Positions 1-6,427 of a stretch of DNA of 6,427 nucleotides are shown piece after piece; position 1 is the stretch's first letter, and every line of letters starts with the position of its first letter. The notes under the pieces are model-generated. The model was not told the DNA's origin, did not search any database, and saw only the letters and a list, made by a program, of their open reading frames with translations. The position numbers and the translations under genes are program-made. Source of the stretch: an uncultured Christensenellaceae bacterium (GTDB lineage: Bacteria > Bacillota > Clostridia > Christensenellales > Christensenellaceae); assembly GCA_934438035.1 (NCBI GenBank), contig CAKSBK010000061.1, positions 1 through 6,427 on the forward strand. The letters are read 5' to 3'.

Positions 1-828
1 TATCTGATGAACAAATCCGTTTTCCTCGGCTTGTCTTAATATATCAAGAGCCTCTTCTTTAGAGATATATCTGCCGTCCTTTTGCGTTTCGACAACGTAA
101 TCCGCCATATCGCCCACGGCAATACACCAGCCCTCGGGGTCGTCCGCACAGCCCTCGCCGTGAGTCAGGCGCGAGCGTCTGCAAGAGCAGGGGCTTGCGG
201 CGTATTTGCCCTCGTATTTGCTTAACCAATGAGATATATGTTCAAGGTCGATTGATTCGTTTTCCATCTCAATTGCCTTTTCAACGGGTATTACGTGCAT
301 TCCTATGCCTGCGCCGCCCTCGGGAACAAAAGGCGTTATTTTCTCAAGAGGCAAACGCGACATATGCTCAAAAAACGTACCCATTTCGGGGTTGGATTTT
401 AAAACGTTCGCATTCATATTGAAAAATTCCGCACAGCCCGGTACATACATGGGAAGAACATACTGCTTTTCGTGAGCCTCATTCTCCCAATTATATTCCA
501 AAAGTCCCTTTCTTGACATTTCGTCAAGAAGCTCCTGACATTTCTTCTCTTCCAGACCTGAAAGCTTAACTATCTCCGGAAAAGTTTTGGGCTTTCTGAC
601 GTCAAGCTTTAAAGCGAGGTTCGCCTCTTCGTCAGAAAGAACGCCTGCAAGCCCCCAATATTCGGGGTCGTTTCTCGTTATCTTCTTTAACCCGAGCTTT
701 TGAGGAATGCGGTCTGTAATTTTCTTGCCGAGCTTTGCTATAGGCTCGCGAAACGGTTCGTTCTCATCCGGCTTAAATTCAGGATAAACGTAATCCGGAT
801 AAAGCTCCTTATCAAGATCTTTTTTCAT
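1..828 (-). CDS. N-terminal part of Fe-S/oxidoreductase-type protein with winged-helix-like segment (runs off left edge)
   Basis: This frame is open from an ATG at 828 to the window edge, giving 276 residues with no stop, so the C-terminus is missing. The start is supported by AGGAGA just upstream. Residues about 62-112 (LSDEEANLALKL ... EEKKCQELLDEMSRKGLLEY) read like a small winged-helix domain. Residues 214-235 carry a Cys cluster: CSCRR at C214 and C216, then C227 and C235 in GEGCADDPEGWC, which looks like an iron-sulfur or metal site. From memory of similar clostridial proteins, such an N-terminus is followed by ferredoxin 4Fe-4S motifs and an FAD/NAD(P) oxidoreductase domain. That part lies outside the window and is inference. 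The gene starts 14 bp after hypB ends, so it is co-transcribed with hypB and the TetR gene. The soluble N-terminus, without signal peptide, suggests a cytoplasmic protein. The substrate is unknown. Confidence 0.8.
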   Translation of the reverse strand, partial: MKKDLDKELYPDYVYPEFKPDENEPFREPIAKLGKKITDRIPQKLGLKKITRNDPEYWGLAGVLSDEEANLALKLDVRKPKTFPEIVKLSGLEEKKCQELLDEMSRKGLLEYNWENEAHEKQYVLPMYVPGCAEFFNMNANVLKSNPEMGTFFEHMSRLPLEKITPFVPEGGAGIGMHVIPVEKAIEMENESIDLEHISHWLSKYEGKYAASPCSCRRSRLTHGEGCADDPEGWCIAVGDMADYVVETQKDGRYISKEEALDILRQAEENGFVHQI

Positions 829-3800
829 TTTTCTCTCCTTTTTCAGTTGTTTTTTACGTTTTTGACTTGCTCTTTTAGCCATTCTGCCCATTTATCAACG
901 CCCTCGCCCGTTTTGGCGCTTATCGGGAAGATTACAGCATTAGGATTTCTCTTATGAATAAATTCACCTACAAGCTCCATATCAAAATCAAAATACGGCA
1001 AAACGTCAATTTTGTTTATAATTACGGCGTTGCATATTTCAAACATCAAAGGATATTTTAACGGCTTATCATGTCCCTCGGGAACTGAAAGTATCATGGC
1101 GTTTAAAGCGGCTCCCGTGTCAAACTCAGCGGGGCATACGAGATTTCCCACGTTTTCTAAAATAGCAAGGTCAATATCGCTGACGTCAAGCGCCTCAATT
1201 CCCTGACGAGTCATCTCCGCGTCCAAATGGCACATACCGCCGGTATGAAGCTGAATTGCCTTAACGCCCGTCTGAGAAATAGCCTTAGCGTCTACGTCGG
1301 AGTCAATATCCGCCTCCATAACGCCTATTCTAAGCTCATCTTTAAGCATATCAATAGTGCGCTTAAGCGTTGTCGTTTTTCCCGAACCGGGAGAAGACAT
1401 TAGGTTTAAAAGAAACACACCTTTGTTTTTTAGTGATTGCCGCAGTTCATCCGCCTGCCTGTCGTTATCCGCAAAGACGCGTTGTTTAATTTCAATTACC
1501 CTTACTTCGTTCACCTTTTAAAATTCCTTTCATAAGTATTTTTACCATCTCTTCTTTTCCCTGCTCGTAAGTAAGACCGTTTTTCAAAAGAACATCCGTT
1601 TCCATATATACATGAACCGTACCTTTAACCATAGCCATAACGACGGGAACGGAAACGTCAGAAATACGCCCTTCGTTAATTCCCTTTTTTATATATTCTT
1701 CCGCGAGCTCCCAACCGTGGTTAACGCAAGCCATAAGATGTTTATACGGCTTTGGATATTTTTCCGCAAGCTCGTAAATTCTGCTTAACCCGATATCGTG
1801 ATACTTTTCCGGAAGAGCGCATAACAGCCGTTCAAGCTTTATAACAGGGTCAAGCTCATCATCCGCTTCAAGCTCGGCCTGCATTCTTTCAAAATCAGCC
1901 GCGTATCTGTCCGCAATTCCCAAAAGAACGGATTGCTTCGAATCAAAAACAGTGTAAATTGTTTTTTTACTTATCCCCAGGCTTTTTGCCAGGTCGCTCA
2001 TTGTAAATTTTAAGCCGTTTAAAGTAAATTCCGCAATTGCGGCATCTATAATTTTTTCTCTCAAAATCTTCCTCCGTGCGGAAACCAAAAAACATTATTT
2101 GGTTTCCTATTTAAATTTTAACACCCAAAAAATATAATGTCAATGAAACATATATTATAACATTCTTAAAAAATGCTTTAATAAACATAATATTTTACTC
2201 TTTCGCAAGCAGAAAAAACAGTTTTAACGTTTGTTATCCGAGCATAGTTTAAAAACCTTATTAATACCGGAAAATTAACATATAAATAACCGCTAAAATT
2301 CTTAAAATTTGCCTTATTTATTGACATTTTACGTTTTGTAAGATATTATTATTATATAAATCAATTCCTAAAATACAGTCGAAACAGTAAGTAACTAAAA
2401 ATTCATAAAGCAATATAAAGAACGGACTTAACGTATATTTTTAAGTAAGTAAATAAAGATTATAAAAAAACAGTTTTTTAAAGTAAATGTAATTATTGCT
2501 CCGATATAAGCGGATTTTAAATTCGCAACCAAAAAATCAGCGACATAAATTAAACATCGTTTTGTTTTAATATAGCGGCAATCTGTTTGATTAAGAATTT
2601 AAATGCCCGGAAATAATAAATTCATTTCGGCATTTAATATAAAAGAAGCAAGCTGACGAGTATTTATAACCGTTTGCGGCTAATAACACAAGAGACTGAT
2701 TTTAAGCTGTCAAAAGGCAGCAGAAGGAGGAATAATTTTGAAGAAAAAAATAATTTCATTTCTAATCAGCTTGATAATCATCATTGGTTGCTGGCCGCCG
2801 CAGTTTTTGCTCAAGAAAACTACGGGCTGTATGTAAACGGAGAACAGTTTACAAGTGAAAAGCTCACCGTTGCCTGCGGAGGCGGAACGGCAACCTACGA
2901 CCCCGGAACAAAAACGCTTACACTTAACAACGCAACCATTACTAACGGAGGAAAAAGCGACGAAAGCCCTAAATACGGCATAAGAGTAGTCGGAGACAGA
3001 AATTTAACAATTAAGCTTATGGGAACAAATATTATTTCTCTGACAGACGGCGGAGGAATATTTGCAGACGGAAGCTCTAACAATTTCAAGATTACAGGCG
3101 ACGGGAAGCTTACCGTAAACGTTAAATGGGACGCATTATACACCCTTAACGGCAATATCGAAATTTCAGAAAATGCAGATATTGATATAAATTCGCAAAG
3201 CGGCTGCGGAATCACGTCTTATAACAAAGGAGACATAACCATAGACAATGCAAAGGTAAAATGCACGTCGTATTATTCTGCCGCAAACGCAAAAAAATTA
3301 ACTGTCAAAAACGGCAGCGACGTCACCTTTACTGCTCTTGCGGATTATTTCAACGCAGTATATATGGGTAATAATCAAGGAGCAGGCGAAATTGAAATCA
3401 GAGGCTCAAAAATTAAAGCGCAAAGCTATTACCCCGCTCTATATTCCGAAGGAAATTTAACTATCGACGGCGGAGAAGCAAGCTGTACCTCAACAGCGGA
3501 CAGCGCTATATGGACTAAGGGAGATATATTATTTAAAGGCGGCGTTAAAGTAACGACCGACGGCAAATTCCCCTTCGGAGGCAAAAGCATTACCGTCGAG
3601 GCTGCAGATATTGACGCAAGAAATTCCAACGAAGACAACGTTCCTGCAATTTTTGACGAATGCATACCCGTAATTTCCGAGGGCTACCGGCTAAAATATG
3701 CCCAGGCTGTCGATTCCCAAAACAATAAGATTGATTTGCTTTCAAGCGGCACACAGTACTTTGCTCTTTACAAAAACGTTCACTTTATAACCGCGGCGGT

Positions 3801-6427
3801 ATATACCGTTACATTTAACGTAATTCCCGCCGAGCTTAGCAACTTAGTAATAAATGTAAACGGCGAAAAAATCACAGACTTCGTTAATTTACCGGAGGGA
3901 ACCTACCCCATTGAAGTTACAGCGGACAACTGTGAACCGTATAAAGGCAATTTCACAATTACTCAAGACCCCTCGACGCACGCCCAAACAATTAGAATGA
4001 CATACCTGCCCGCCGACTACAGCAAGGTTAACGAAGCGATAGCTAAAGCAAACGCTCTTAAAAAAGATGACTATAAAGACTTTTCTGCAGTTAAAAACGC
4101 CGTTGACGCAGTAGTACGCGGTAAAAACATTACGGAACAGTCTGAAGTTGACAAAATGGCAAAAGCTATAGAGGACGCAATTTCATCGCTTAAAAAGAAA
4201 ACCGCAAATACGAATAACAGCCCGAAAACCGGAGATTCAAACAGCCTTGCGTTTTGGATTGCAATGTTTATTATCTGCACCGCTGCGGCTGCGTCAACAG
4301 TTATCCTAATAAAAAAGAAGAAGTCTAATAAATAATTTAAAGACATAACAAAAGACGGCTTATAAAAAGCCGTCTTTTTGTTTAAAAAAACATACACTAA
4401 CTTTTATTTATTTGGAATAAATAATCGGCTTATATCGGCACGTTCACACTTTAGAAGCGAGATTTTTTTGTCAATTCCCCCCGCATATCCCGTAAGACTG
4501 CCGTTTATACCCACTACACGGTGACATGGAATAATAATAGAAATTGCGTTATGTGAAACCGCGCCGCCTATCGCCTGCGCCGACATATGTGAAATATTTT
4601 GCTTTTTTGCCATTATATCTGCAACTTCTCCGTATGTAGTAGTTTTTCCATAAGGAATATTAAGTAAAATCTTCCATACTGCCTGCCTGAACGCGGAACC
4701 TTGAGGGTTAAGAGGCGGCAAAAAGTCAGGCTCTTCTCCTGAAAAATACACATCCAACCATTCTTTCGCTTCTTTAATAAAAGGCGTTTCTACACAGGCT
4801 TGTTTTTCTGCAAGTGTGTTTGCAAAATACTTCTGACCTTTAAACCATAGACCCGTAAGCCCGACTTCATCGCTCGCCAACAAAATATCTCCCAGCGGCG
4901 AATAATATTCGGATGTATATATCATATTTAATTAATCCTTTCCATTCAAGCTTTGCCTTACAAATGCTTTAACGGTAAACATGTTCGTTTATCTTCATAT
5001 TGCGAGGTTATCCGCAAAACCTTTCAGATACGCTTACGATAAATTTTTTACAATTCTCCGAAGCACTATATACCCGCGATTAAATATCTCAATAATGGCA
5101 TCTTCGTTTATCGCCGGATATGTTAAAGCAGCTTCAGTCAAACATGCGGAAAACTCGTCATTAGTTTTGATACTTCCATAACAATTCATCAGAAATAATT
5201 ATTTATGCGACGCAATGCGCGAAAATCCCCGTGCTGCGCATTTATTAACTTTAGGCAAGCATCCGATACTTTCGGTAACTAAATTATAAAAATGCATTTT
5301 TTACGAATTCAACCTATGTTGATATTATAATGCTATCTAAAGAAAAAAACAAAAAATAATGTTACAAAATTTCAAACGCAATCTCTGGGATAAACCTGAT
5401 TTATGTTATCAAGATATATTAACGACAAGCTGCTTTTTTCGTCAATATCAAAAAGAACTTCAATAAAAAAGTTCCGGAATGATTCAAAGATTGTAATTTT
5501 ATTTCCGGTCCATATGCGCCGCTTTCGTATCATCGTTAGACCAAGAGTTCTTACTCTTAATGTCTCTTAACTAACTCTTCTATCCATTTTTTAGCAAATT
5601 TTACCATCCGCTACATCCTCTCTCCTACTCTTACCCATCTTGTGAACAGTGCTTCATAAAACCTTTATTTTCAACAAAAAAGACACAAGACAGGTTTGTG
5701 TTACCTGCTTTGCATCTTTAATTTGCGAATAGTATTTTTTGCTGATTTAGCAAACAGTTTTAGTTGCAAAATAACAGCTGTATTTATTCCCGCTCCTAAG
5801 CGTAAAACAAACTTTAACTATTTTTGCTTAGGAATTTTGACTTGAGGTGCTTTAATTTGGTACAGATTATTTCAATTCTATGAGGTATTTCTGCTTTTGT
5901 TTTCAAATAACTATCGATTGGATGATATCAAGTACTTAGTGGTGCTACAAATAAAATCATGAGAGGCGGCAATGTGGTGTCAGTATGGAGCAACATAATT
6001 TTTCAAAACAGCGGGCTTCCGACTTTGGAAGCTCCGCTACATTATTAAAGTTTCCATATTTTTAAACATTAATCTATCGCTGTTGAATTTTACATGAGCC
6101 GTACTGTTTCACCATTTCTGTTCTTTACTATGATTAACTCATCCTCATTACCGCCGTCAATGTAATAATATGAATAACAATAGATAAAAACTACGCTATC
6201 CAAATGTTGTTCTATTGAATCAGCCTCTCTTAGATCACGCAAAGTCGGATGTTTATCCGAGTGATATTCAACGGCTCCGAGCAATTGTGAACAAACAATT
6301 ATAGGCATTTCCTTATCCTTTGCCAACCATTTAAGAGTCATTGGAATTTTTAAAACACGTTTAACCGAAGCATTACTATAAGTTCTATTATTACCATTTT
6401 CCACATTTGAATCTATAAGTTGTAGGT

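Overview
The window looks like chromosomal DNA of a low- to mid-GC anaerobic Gram-positive bacterium of the Clostridia (gut Oscillospirales/Lachnospirales type). This rests on strong GGAGG ribosome binding sites, frequent TTG/GTG starts, an SPKTGD-type sortase anchor, a HypB GTPase and an oxygen-sensitive-looking Fe-S protein. Taxonomy is inferred from gene style only.

Bases 1-2143 hold a three-gene operon read leftwards. Its order is a TetR-family regulator (start corrected to TTG at 2064), the nickel GTPase HypB (overlapping by 23 bp), and, 14 bp later, the N-terminal 276 residues of a protein with a winged-helix-like segment followed by a Cys cluster, cut by the left edge. A textbook sigma-A promoter (TTGACA-17-TAAAAT) precedes the operon. 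A perfect 10-bp inverted repeat lies at its transcription start and is the likely operator of the TetR protein, so the repressor probably controls itself, hypB and the Fe-S protein. No hypA is visible.

Bases 2144-2737 are AT-rich and non-coding. They contain a second near-consensus promoter (TTGACA-17-TATTAT) on the + strand, followed by a leader of about 380 nt with two hairpins. Bases 2738-4335 encode a sortase-anchored cell-surface protein: signal peptide, parallel beta-helix-like repeats, FIVAR-like three-helix segment, SPKTGD, membrane anchor and KKKK tail. Its signal peptide is encoded from a TTG with a strong ribosome binding site in a different frame from the body, so one base appears to be missing near 2788. 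A bidirectional terminator (4351-4379) separates it from the convergent ogt gene for O6-alkylguanine-DNA alkyltransferase (4404-4925).

Bases 4926-6089 are gene-poor and hold only short weak reading frames and small inverted repeats. At the right edge lies the C-terminal part of a DnaB-type helicase on the - strand, lacking the usual last residues and probably decaying. The most interesting items are the self-regulated TetR-HypB-Fe-S cassette with its operator, and the frameshift that splits the surface protein's signal peptide from its body.
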